From: Algoriphagus sp.
GTDB lineage: Bacteria > Bacteroidota > Bacteroidia > Cytophagales > Cyclobacteriaceae
Reading direction: 5' to 3'
Assembly: GCF_030694375.1 (NCBI RefSeq)
Contig: NZ_JAUXYL010000046.1
Span: forward strand, 1 to 64,000
Length of the DNA stretch: 64,000 nt
The notes beneath the pieces were generated by a model. The model was not told the DNA's origin. It searched no databases and saw only the letters and a program-made list of their open reading frames with translations. Both the position numbers and the translations under genes were made by a program. Shown in pieces: positions 54,107 through 61,541 of this stretch; the stretch's first letter is position 1; each line of letters opens with the position of its first letter.

Positions 54107-54904
54107 GTGATTAAAATCAAACACCTACTTCCATTAGCACTTTTTTCGGCCTTTCTCTGGTCATGCCAAGATCTGGATTCCAGCCCCAAAGCTTTGGTTA
54201 ATATCCTTTTAATAGATGCTCCAGCAAAATGGGATTCCGTCGTTGTCGAAATTCAGGGAGTAGAATTGGAGTTCGTGCCCAACAGTCGTCAAGGAGGAGA
54301 TGTCCAGCGGATTTTCCTTCCTTATGAACTTGGAAACAAGCAAGTAGACATTTCCCGGTTTGTCGGAGGCAGATCCCTTTCAGTAGCCCGAAATGAAATG
54401 CAACTGGGCGTGATCACTGGAATTACACTTAGACTTGGAACAGGAAATTCCCTGTACTTAAATAAGGAAAAATTTCCCTTGGAATTGCCAGATGGGAAAA
54501 TCGATTATTTCCAGTCTCTTAACATTGATCTGGAACAAGGGATTTCTTATGATATAGTCTTGGACTTTGACTTGGGAAAATCCATCCAAGTAACCGGCGC
54601 CAATCCACTGGCCCTGAAATTTAATCCGACGGTTAGGGCTTTTTCCGGATTCGGAAAAGGGGAATTGACTGGTACCACCAGTCCGGCAGAAATTCGTCCA
54701 GTGATCTATGCTATCAATAAAACTGACTCCATTAGCACTCATACCAATTCAAGTGGCAATTTTTTTTTCCGGCTTGAGCCTGGCGATTATACCATTTTTA
54801 TTGACCCAAAAGACACTCGATACAATACCGACACCCTCTTCAATGTAGCAGTTGAAGTGGGGAAAAAAACACTTTTGGAACGTATCTCACTCACAAGAAA
54901 ATGA
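54107..54904 (+). CDS. Second DUF4382 lipoprotein, paralogue of the preceding gene
   Basis: The start is a GTG at 54107, which opens a lipoprotein signal (LLPLALFSAFLWSC). DUF4382 begins VNILLIDAPAKWDSVVVEIQG, and the C-terminal domain repeats the layout of its neighbour (TNSSGNFFFRLEPGDYTIFIDP). The protein is 265 residues long. It is a tandem duplicate, clearly diverged from the first. Its stop overlaps the ribD start by 4 bases (ATGA), so the two are translationally coupled. The function is unknown. Confidence 0.85.
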   Translation: MIKIKHLLPLALFSAFLWSCQDLDSSPKALVNILLIDAPAKWDSVVVEIQGVELEFVPNSRQGGDVQRIFLPYELGNKQVDISRFVGGRSLSVARNEMQLGVITGITLRLGTGNSLYLNKEKFPLELPDGKIDYFQSLNIDLEQGISYDIVLDFDLGKSIQVTGANPLALKFNPTVRAFSGFGKGELTGTTSPAEIRPVIYAINKTDSISTHTNSSGNFFFRLEPGDYTIFIDPKDTRYNTDTLFNVAVEVGKKTLLERISLTRK

Positions 54905-55929
54905 ACCGATTGGATCATCTCTACATGAGAAGAGCACTGGAACTTGCCGAATGGGGTAGGGGCAGTGTAAGTCCAAATCCGATGGTGGGTTGTGTGATTG
55001 TTTATCAAGATCGAATCATCGGGGAAGGCCACCATCATCAGTATGGCGGTCCACATGCTGAAGTCAATGCCATTAATTCGGTTCAAAATCCGGACTTTCT
55101 AAAAGCAGCTACCGTTTACGTCACCTTGGAACCTTGTGCCCATTGGGGAAAAACTCCTCCCTGTGCCAATCTTTTGGTTGAAAAGCAGGTGAAAAAGGTT
55201 GTGATAGCCGCCATCGACACCAATCCTCTGGTAGGGGGAAAAGGAATCGAAATTCTAAAAAATGCGGGAATTGAAGTTGAAACGGGGGTTTTGGAAAAAG
55301 AAGCGCGCTGGCAAAACCGACGGTTTTTCACCCAAATCGAAAAGCACAGACCCTATGTGATTCTCAAATGGGCACAGTCCCAAGATGGGTTTGTGGCTCG
55401 GGAAAACTTCTCATCCAAATGGATCAGCGGAAGTCAAAGCCGTCAGCTGGTTCACAAATGGAGAGCCGAGGAGGATGCGATTTTGGTTGGGAAAAACACT
55501 GCCTTACATGATAATCCAAGCCTAAACGTCCGGGATTGGGCAGGCAAAAACCCCATGCGGATTGTCTTGGATGCCAAGTTGGAACTTTCTCAAAACCTAA
55601 CCCTTTTTGACCAAACCATTCCGACAGTTTGCTATAATTCCAAAAAATCGGAAATTCAGGAAAACCTCAATTTTGTCAATCTCGGAGACCAGTTCGGTAT
55701 GCACGACATATTGAAAGACTTACATTCCCGAAAAATCCAAAGTCTGATTGTCGAGGGAGGAACAAAGGTTTTGTCACAATTCATCGAAAATAGTCTTTGG
55801 GATGAGGCACGCATATTTACCGGAAAAGTAAAATTTGGAACTGGAATTTCAGCCCCGATATTGAACCAAAATCCAGCGGAAACCCTTTCAATTGGCGAAG
55901 ATATTTTAAACATTTACCACCATGGCTGA
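54901..55929 (+). CDS. ribD: Bifunctional riboflavin deaminase/reductase RibD
   Basis: RibD carries out the second and third steps of riboflavin synthesis: deamination and then NADPH reduction of the pyrimidine intermediate. The N-terminal deaminase domain has the zinc motifs HAEVN (about residues 50-54) and LEPCAHWGKTPPC. The C-terminal reductase domain begins near residue 150 (PYVILKWAQSQDGFVA) and includes ILVGKNTALHDNPSLNVR and IVEGGTKVLSQFIE. The length of 342 residues is normal. It overlaps both the upstream DUF4382 gene and the downstream reductase gene. Confidence 0.95.
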   Translation: MNRLDHLYMRRALELAEWGRGSVSPNPMVGCVIVYQDRIIGEGHHHQYGGPHAEVNAINSVQNPDFLKAATVYVTLEPCAHWGKTPPCANLLVEKQVKKVVIAAIDTNPLVGGKGIEILKNAGIEVETGVLEKEARWQNRRFFTQIEKHRPYVILKWAQSQDGFVARENFSSKWISGSQSRQLVHKWRAEEDAILVGKNTALHDNPSLNVRDWAGKNPMRIVLDAKLELSQNLTLFDQTIPTVCYNSKKSEIQENLNFVNLGDQFGMHDILKDLHSRKIQSLIVEGGTKVLSQFIENSLWDEARIFTGKVKFGTGISAPILNQNPAETLSIGEDILNIYHHG

Positions 55930-56404
55930 GACCCTTTTGATCCCCGATACCGCAACCAAAGCTGAGAAATACGAGGCCTTGCTTCCCCAAATAGAAGCCT
56001 TAATTTCCGGAGAACCTGATCTGTATGCCAACCTGGCAAATATTGCGGCGGCTTTGAAAGAGGGGTTTGGATTTTTCTGGGTTGGATTTTACTTGGTGAA
56101 AAATGAGCAATTGGTGCTCGGGCCATTTCAAGGACCTATTGCCTGTACACGCATCAACTTTGGAAAAGGCGTCTGCGGTACGGCTTGGAAGGAAGCGAAA
56201 ACCCAACTGGTGCCGGACGTAGATGCATTTCCGGGACACATTGCTTGTAGTTCAGCTTCGAAGTCTGAGATAGTAGTACCGGTTTTCAACCGAAATGAGG
56301 TTGCAATGGTTCTCGATGTGGACAGTGATCAATTGGCTGATTTTGATGAGACGGATCAAAAGTATCTGGAAGAATTGATGGCAGTATTGGGCAATTTGCT
56401 GTAA
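55922..56404 (+). CDS. Free methionine-(R)-sulfoxide reductase (GAF domain)
   Basis: The protein consists of one GAF domain with the three family cysteines, Cys75 (GPIACTRI), Cys85 (GKGVCGTAW) and Cys109 (GHIACSSAS), as in fRMsr/MsrC. It repairs oxidised free methionine using thioredoxin. The protein is 160 residues long, as expected. It overlaps the end of ribD by 8 bases, so the two are co-expressed. Confidence 0.93.
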   Translation: MAETLLIPDTATKAEKYEALLPQIEALISGEPDLYANLANIAAALKEGFGFFWVGFYLVKNEQLVLGPFQGPIACTRINFGKGVCGTAWKEAKTQLVPDVDAFPGHIACSSASKSEIVVPVFNRNEVAMVLDVDSDQLADFDETDQKYLEELMAVLGNLL

Positions 56405-56436
56405 CTCATTATGTTGAAAATTCCCTAACTTTAAAC

Positions 56437-56754
56437 ATGACTCAATCGGCTATTTTAGAAAAAATCACATCTTTTGCCTCTGAAAAGTTTCCAGGTTCGG
56501 AGCTTTTCCTTTTTGGCTCAAGAGCGAGGGAAACAGAAAAACATGATTCTGATTGGGATATCTTATTGCTTTTGGAGGAAGATTCGATTGATCTGGCAAA
56601 AGAAAAATCAATCATGGATGAGTTTTATGAACTGGAACTTCAAACCGGCGTATCGATTTCTCCTTTGATTTATTCAAAAAAAGTGTGGAATAAAACTCGA
56701 CCGATGACCTCACTCTATCGAGAAATTAAGAAAGATGCCATTCGTTTAAAATGA
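56437..56754 (+). CDS. MNT-family nucleotidyltransferase (antitoxin of a MNT-HEPN pair)
   Basis: This small nucleotidyltransferase has the GS-x10-DxD signature (LFGSRARETEKHDSDWDILL; Gly27-Ser28 and Asp39/Asp41). MNT antitoxins AMPylate a partner HEPN RNase and switch it off. The length of 105 residues fits. Its stop overlaps by 4 bases (ATGA) the start of a short HEPN-like frame, which is the normal gene order. The catalytic residues appear intact although its partner looks truncated. Confidence 0.85.
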   Translation: MTQSAILEKITSFASEKFPGSELFLFGSRARETEKHDSDWDILLLLEEDSIDLAKEKSIMDEFYELELQTGVSISPLIYSKKVWNKTRPMTSLYREIKKDAIRLK

Positions 56755-56882
56755 ATAAATCAAAAAAGGAGCTTGTGAAATATCGGCTTGAAAGAGCAGT
56801 TGAACCTTATTTTGAGCCAGTAAAAAATTTCATTGAGAAAATTTCAGTTCTCATCCAATCGAACTTCGACAAAACTCCCTAA
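56751..56882 (+). pseudogene. Truncated HEPN toxin remnant
   Basis: An ATG at 56751, overlapping the MNT stop, opens a 43-residue frame. It starts MNKSKKELVKYRLERAVEP, the recognisable N-terminal helix of MNT-linked HEPN proteins. Those proteins run to about 110-140 residues and carry the RNase motif R-x4-6-H near the C-terminus, which is absent here. The frame ends with TAA at 56880, inside the end of the convergent hydrolase gene. It looks like the 5' remnant of a deleted toxin. That it is HEPN is inference from position and the first residues. Confidence 0.6.
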
Positions 56883-57621
56883 CGATCTCCAAAGTCTCTG
56901 ATTTTTGCTCGATCATTCCCATGTGTCCCACACCTAGCAATTCAAAATAATGGGTGAAAGTATCCTTTTGGGCGCGGCTGGCTTCAATTTTTACCGCTCC
57001 ATCTGCTGTGCCGGCAATCAGTAATTTTGGACCTGAATATTGTCTTAGCAACTCCAGTCTATCTTTCCGGTCCCTCATAGCTCCTGAAAAAGCAATCAGT
57101 CCATTCAAACTGCATCGTTTTGCATCTTCGATTGCGTCCTCAATTTCTCCGGACAATTCTTCTCTTCTGTTTTCGGGAAAAAGCGGGGGGACGAATGAGG
57201 TGACGAATTTCTCAACTCCATATTTTCGAAGAAAAGTGATCGTCCGGTTTCGCATTGCCTTTTTGTCCGCATCATCAGCAAAAGCTGTGGAATGAAAAAG
57301 GCCAATTGCTTTGATGCGATTTCCCATCAATTCCAAAAGCGCCAAGGAAACATACCCTCCGAGTGAATGACCGATTAGGATTGGATTTTCGATTTGGTTG
57401 GACTCCATCCATTCTTCCAATGAAATCGCAACTTCTTCCAAAGAAAGCTGATCACCTGAAATCGGGGAGTTTCCAATCCCGGGCAAGTCGGGGCAAAGCA
57501 CCCGAAATTGATTAGAAAGTGCTTCCGCAAAGTCAAGCCACATGTTACCCGTTTCACAATATCCGTGAATCAGAATTAAAGGCTGACCTTTTCCTTTTTC
57601 AAAAAAATGAATAAAAGACAT
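56851..57621 (-). CDS. Alpha/beta hydrolase
   Basis: This is a typical alpha/beta-hydrolase fold enzyme. The oxyanion region is PLILIHGYCETGNMW, the nucleophile serine is in LIGHSLGGYVSL near residue 90, and the C-terminal Asp and His lie in AGTADGAVKIEA and GVGHMGMIEQK. The protein is 256 residues long. The family includes esterases, haloperoxidase-like and C-C hydrolases, so the substrate is unknown. Its last 32 bases overlap the HEPN remnant. It follows dxs on the same strand after 10 bases. Confidence 0.9.
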   Translation of the reverse strand: MSFIHFFEKGKGQPLILIHGYCETGNMWLDFAEALSNQFRVLCPDLPGIGNSPISGDQLSLEEVAISLEEWMESNQIENPILIGHSLGGYVSLALLELMGNRIKAIGLFHSTAFADDADKKAMRNRTITFLRKYGVEKFVTSFVPPLFPENRREELSGEIEDAIEDAKRCSLNGLIAFSGAMRDRKDRLELLRQYSGPKLLIAGTADGAVKIEASRAQKDTFTHYFELLGVGHMGMIEQKSETLEIVREFCRSSIG

Positions 57622-57631
57622 TTGGGGGTTT

Positions 57632-59545
57632 TTAGGAAACGCGAACTACTTCTGAAAGGCTTCTGACAGCCTCCGCAATTCCTTCAGGATCAAAGCCACA
57701 CTCACGGTGAAGCTCGATTTGCTCGCCGTGTTCGATCACGTCATCTGGAATTCCCAATCGTCTTACCTGAGCAGAATAGCCATTGTCAACCATCCATTCC
57801 AGCACTGCCGACCCGAAACCACCCATCAGGCAACCATCTTCGATCGTAACCACTTTTTTGAATTTGCCAAAAATCTCGTGAAGTAACTCCCCGTCCAATG
57901 GCTTCACAAAGCGCATGTCGTAATGTGCAGGATTCAAACCCTCTTTTGCCAATTTGGCGCAGGCTTCCACGGCATAGTTTCCGATATGTCCTATGGATAA
58001 AATTGCCACTTCTTCGCCTTCTTTTACAATCCTTCCCTGACCGACAGGAATCTGACGAAGTGGAGTTCTCCACTCCGGCATCACACCGTTACCTCTTGGA
58101 TATCGGATCGAATAAGGTCCCTCATGGATTGAGGCAGAATACATTAGATTTCGCAGTTCTTCTTCATTCATCGGAGAGGACACCACGAGATTGGGAACAC
58201 AACGGAAAAAAGCAATATCGTAAGCCCCGTGATGCGTAGGACCGTCAGCCCCGGCAAAACCAGCGCGGTCCAAGCAAAGTACTACGGGGAGATTCTGAAG
58301 GCATACATCGTGCACCACCTGATCGTAAGCCCGCTGCATGAAGGTGGAATAAATATTACAGAACGGAACAAGTCCCTGCGTAGCCAGACCCGCAGAGAAT
58401 GTCACCGCATGCTGTTCGGCGATGCCCACATCAAAGGCGCGATCAGGCATTGCCTTCATCATGATGTTGAGCGATGAACCGGAAGGCATAGCGGGCGTCA
58501 CACCCATGATTTTTGGGTTCATTTCAGCCAATTCGACCAAGGTGTGCCCGAAGACATCCTGATACTTTGGTGCCTGAGGGGCAGTTGGTATTTTTTTGAA
58601 AATTTCGCCCGTTACTTTATCGAATGTCCCGGGGGCATGCCAAGTAGTTTTATTGCCATTTTCGGCAGGGGCATACCCTTTGCCTTTTACCGTGATGCAA
58701 TGAAGAATTTTTGGTCCGGGAATATCCTTCATATCGTTGAGGATTTCGACTAGATGGTTTACATCATGCCCGTCAACAGGGCCGAAATAACGAAGATTGA
58801 GCGATTCAAAAAGATTGCTTTGTTTCAGTACCGCAGATTTGATTGCTCCTTCTACTTTGGATATAATTTCCTGAGCACTGCTGCCAAACTTGCTTAGCTT
58901 ACCCAGCATCTTCCAGACTTCATCTTTTACTTTATTGTAAGTATGAGAAGTGGTGATATCAGTCAGATAATCTTTTAATGCCCCGACATTCGGGTCGATG
59001 GACATGCAGTTATCATTGAGAATGATCAGCAAGTTGGTATCACTTACACCGGCGTGATTCATGGCTTCAAATGCCATTCCTCCAGTCATGGATCCATCAC
59101 CGATTACCGCTACATGCTGAATATTGGAGTTTTTGTATTTAGAAGCGACTGCCATCCCAAGTGCGGCAGAAATCGAGGTACTGGAATGCCCGACACCGAA
59201 TGTGTCAAATTCACTTTCTTTCCGCTTGGGAAAACCTGAAAGACCACCATAGACACGATTTGTGTGAAATCTCTCTTTTCTTCCAGTCAAAATTTTATGT
59301 CCGTAGGCCTGATGACCTACATCCCATACCAATTGATCTTCCGGAGTATTAAGCACATAGTGTAAAGCCACGGTCAATTCTACCACACCCAAACTAGCCC
59401 CAAAGTGTCCTCCATAGACCGATACATTGTCCACGATAAACTGACGCAATTCATCACAAACTTGGACTAATTTTTCCTTCGGAAATTTCTTCAGGTCATC
59501 GGGAGTATTGATTTGTGCGAGTAGTTCTCCGGGAGTGATTTGCAT
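57632..59545 (-). CDS. dxs: 1-deoxy-D-xylulose-5-phosphate synthase
   Basis: DXS condenses pyruvate and glyceraldehyde 3-phosphate with thiamine diphosphate, the entry step of the MEP isoprenoid pathway. It supplies precursors for undecaprenyl phosphate and menaquinone. The TPP-binding motif is GDGSMTGGMAFEAMNHAG followed by NDN. The transketolase-like central domain has GIAEQHAVTFSAGLA, and the C-terminal domain has VTIEDGCLMGGFGSAV. The length of 637 residues is normal. It is divergent from scpA and co-directional with the hydrolase. Confidence 0.96.
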   Translation of the reverse strand: MQITPGELLAQINTPDDLKKFPKEKLVQVCDELRQFIVDNVSVYGGHFGASLGVVELTVALHYVLNTPEDQLVWDVGHQAYGHKILTGRKERFHTNRVYGGLSGFPKRKESEFDTFGVGHSSTSISAALGMAVASKYKNSNIQHVAVIGDGSMTGGMAFEAMNHAGVSDTNLLIILNDNCMSIDPNVGALKDYLTDITTSHTYNKVKDEVWKMLGKLSKFGSSAQEIISKVEGAIKSAVLKQSNLFESLNLRYFGPVDGHDVNHLVEILNDMKDIPGPKILHCITVKGKGYAPAENGNKTTWHAPGTFDKVTGEIFKKIPTAPQAPKYQDVFGHTLVELAEMNPKIMGVTPAMPSGSSLNIMMKAMPDRAFDVGIAEQHAVTFSAGLATQGLVPFCNIYSTFMQRAYDQVVHDVCLQNLPVVLCLDRAGFAGADGPTHHGAYDIAFFRCVPNLVVSSPMNEEELRNLMYSASIHEGPYSIRYPRGNGVMPEWRTPLRQIPVGQGRIVKEGEEVAILSIGHIGNYAVEACAKLAKEGLNPAHYDMRFVKPLDGELLHEIFGKFKKVVTIEDGCLMGGFGSAVLEWMVDNGYSAQVRRLGIPDDVIEHGEQIELHRECGFDPEGIAEAVRSLSEVVRVS

Positions 59546-59675
59546 TTTCTGAAGTCTAGGTGTCAGTAAGGATTAACAGAAAGCAGAATAGTTTGTTTCA
59601 CTTGCTTATTAAATTAAGCAGAAAGACGGTTTTGCTTTATATCCCTACCCCTCCGATAAATTTAGCGTATTTGAA

Positions 59676-59683
59676 TATCTTTG
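59676..59683 (+). promoter_or_regulatory. -7-like element ahead of scpA
   Basis: TATCTTTG matches TAnnTTTG exactly, 40 bases upstream of the GTG start of scpA. No TTG or TTTG is seen at -33 spacing, so the support is weak. Confidence 0.3.
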
Positions 59684-59723
59684 GCAGATAGTCCGCAAAA
59701 TTAACCAATAATATTACAATCCG

Positions 59724-60473
59724 GTGAGTTTCGAGATCAAATTGCCGCTTTTTGAAGGTCCATTCGACCTGATGCTGTTCTTCATCGAGCGGGATGAGCT
59801 TGATATTTACGACATCCCAATCTCCAAGATTACCAATGACTTCCTTGAGTATATTCACCAGTTGGAAAAAATGGAGATTGAGGTTGCCAGCGATTTTATC
59901 CTCTTTGCAGCCACGCTGATGAAAATCAAATCACGGATGCTGCTGCCCCGGCCTGAGCTCAATGAAAAAGGGGAAGAAGTAGATCCGAGGGAAGAACTCA
60001 TCAGGAACCTCTTGGAGTACAAAAAATACAAGTCTGTAATTGAAGAAATGGCTCAAATGGAGTCCCTCCGACTCTCAAAGGAAAAAAGAGGGAATCTCGC
60101 ACAAGAACTTTTAGAACTAAGCAAAAATGAAGACGTTGAAGCTGAGATGCAACATGTTGATCTCTACAAGTTGCTCAAGGTTTTCCAAAAATGTATGGCA
60201 AGACTTGCCTCCAGAGTTGACGAAACAAAACATACTGTAATTCAGTACCCTTATACCATTGAGCAGCAAAAAGACTTTGTTTTGGAAAAAATAAGTTTTA
60301 AAAAACAAGTACCTTTTGAGGAGTTCATCCAATTCAACCCAGAAAAAATCTTTGTGATTTATACCTTCTTAGCGATCCTAGAGCTTCTTCAACTTTCCCT
60401 GGTCACGATTATCATCGGTGATGGGTATAATAATTTTTGGGTAGAAAAGACTGAGCCAATAGCTGCAGCCTAA
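59724..60473 (+). CDS. scpA: Segregation and condensation protein A
   Basis: ScpA is the kleisin subunit of the SMC-ScpAB condensin that organises and segregates the chromosome. It starts at a GTG (59724), with the typical start FEIKLPLFEGPFDLMLFFIE. LPRPELNEKGEEVDPREELI lies in the middle and LAILELLQLSLVTII at the C-terminus (winged helix). The length of 249 residues is normal. No scpB or smc gene is adjacent. It is followed after 2 bases by a membrane protein gene. Confidence 0.94.
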   Translation: MSFEIKLPLFEGPFDLMLFFIERDELDIYDIPISKITNDFLEYIHQLEKMEIEVASDFILFAATLMKIKSRMLLPRPELNEKGEEVDPREELIRNLLEYKKYKSVIEEMAQMESLRLSKEKRGNLAQELLELSKNEDVEAEMQHVDLYKLLKVFQKCMARLASRVDETKHTVIQYPYTIEQQKDFVLEKISFKKQVPFEEFIQFNPEKIFVIYTFLAILELLQLSLVTIIIGDGYNNFWVEKTEPIAAA

Positions 60474-60475
60474 GT

Positions 60476-61540
60476 ATGAAGCTGGACAACAAGAAGATCT
60501 TTAAAACATTAAACCCAAATAAAGTCTGGGTACCCATCATCATAGGACTTGGGATAGTCTTTGCGATGTTTTACCTCGACCCCTCGATTACAGCCGAATC
60601 ACTCAAAGGGGTATTTGATGCCTCGATTCCTTGGTTGTTTTTTGCCATTCTGGTATTGTTTTTTAGAGACTTCGGGTATGTATATCGGATTCGGGAGATT
60701 ACAGATCGTCAACTTACTTGGACACGGGCGATCTATGTCATAATCCTTTGGGAATTTGCCTCTGCAGTGACTCCTTCGGTAGTAGGAGGAACTGCCGTAG
60801 CGATGTTTATTCTCAACAAAGAAGGAATCAAAATGGGGAAGGCCATTGCTTTTGTGATGGTAACGGCAATTTTGGATAATCTTTTCTTTGTCATCGGAGC
60901 TCCGATTATCCTTTATTTCGCCAAAGGGAACATTTTTCCCGACAGCAAGCTGCTTGAAACCCAAATGGAAAATAGCCTTCAGGCCATTTTTTGGATCAGC
61001 TACAGCCTCTATGCATCCTACAGTTTGGTGATGGCGGCTGCACTTTTCTATCGCCCGAGAGTTTTCAAATGGGTTTTGATCAAAATTTTCAGTATCAAAT
61101 TCCTTCGAAAATGGAAACATGATGCACAGGAATATGGCAATCAGATCATCGAGGCTTCACGGGAGCTTAGAGGAAAAAAAATGAAATACTGGCTACCCAT
61201 AGCCGGTGCCACGGTATTTATCTGGACCTCCAGATATTTGATGCTGAATGCACTGATTTCAGCATTTGTTCCTTTATCATTCGAACAAGAGATTATCGTT
61301 TTTGCAAGACAGGTGATTATGTGGATCGTCATGATGATATCCCCAACTCCAGGAAGCAGCGGCACGGCGGAGTTCTTCTATGCACAATTCTTCACCCAGT
61401 TTCTGGGAGGTTATACCTTTGTGACAAGTATTGTCTGGAGGTTGTTTTCCTACTACCCGTATTTGATTTTAGGAGCGATTTTTCTTCCACGATGGATACG
61501 GCAAGTCTTTTTCAAAAAGAAACCAGTAGGAGAGGAATAA
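60476..61540 (+). CDS. Flippase-like membrane protein (UPF0104/LPG synthase TM family)
   Basis: The protein has about eight membrane helices over 354 residues and belongs to the lysylphosphatidylglycerol synthase transmembrane-region family. The family pattern appears in LWEFASAVTPSVVGGTAVAMFILNKEG and MMISPTPGSSGTAEFFYAQFF. No C-terminal synthase domain is present, so it is not an aminoacyl-lipid synthase on its own. Some relatives are thought to flip lipids, but the function here is unknown. It lies tightly between scpA and murF-alr and is likely co-transcribed. Confidence 0.85.
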   Translation: MKLDNKKIFKTLNPNKVWVPIIIGLGIVFAMFYLDPSITAESLKGVFDASIPWLFFAILVLFFRDFGYVYRIREITDRQLTWTRAIYVIILWEFASAVTPSVVGGTAVAMFILNKEGIKMGKAIAFVMVTAILDNLFFVIGAPIILYFAKGNIFPDSKLLETQMENSLQAIFWISYSLYASYSLVMAAALFYRPRVFKWVLIKIFSIKFLRKWKHDAQEYGNQIIEASRELRGKKMKYWLPIAGATVFIWTSRYLMLNALISAFVPLSFEQEIIVFARQVIMWIVMMISPTPGSSGTAEFFYAQFFTQFLGGYTFVTSIVWRLFSYYPYLILGAIFLPRWIRQVFFKKKPVGEE

Positions 61541-61541
61541 T

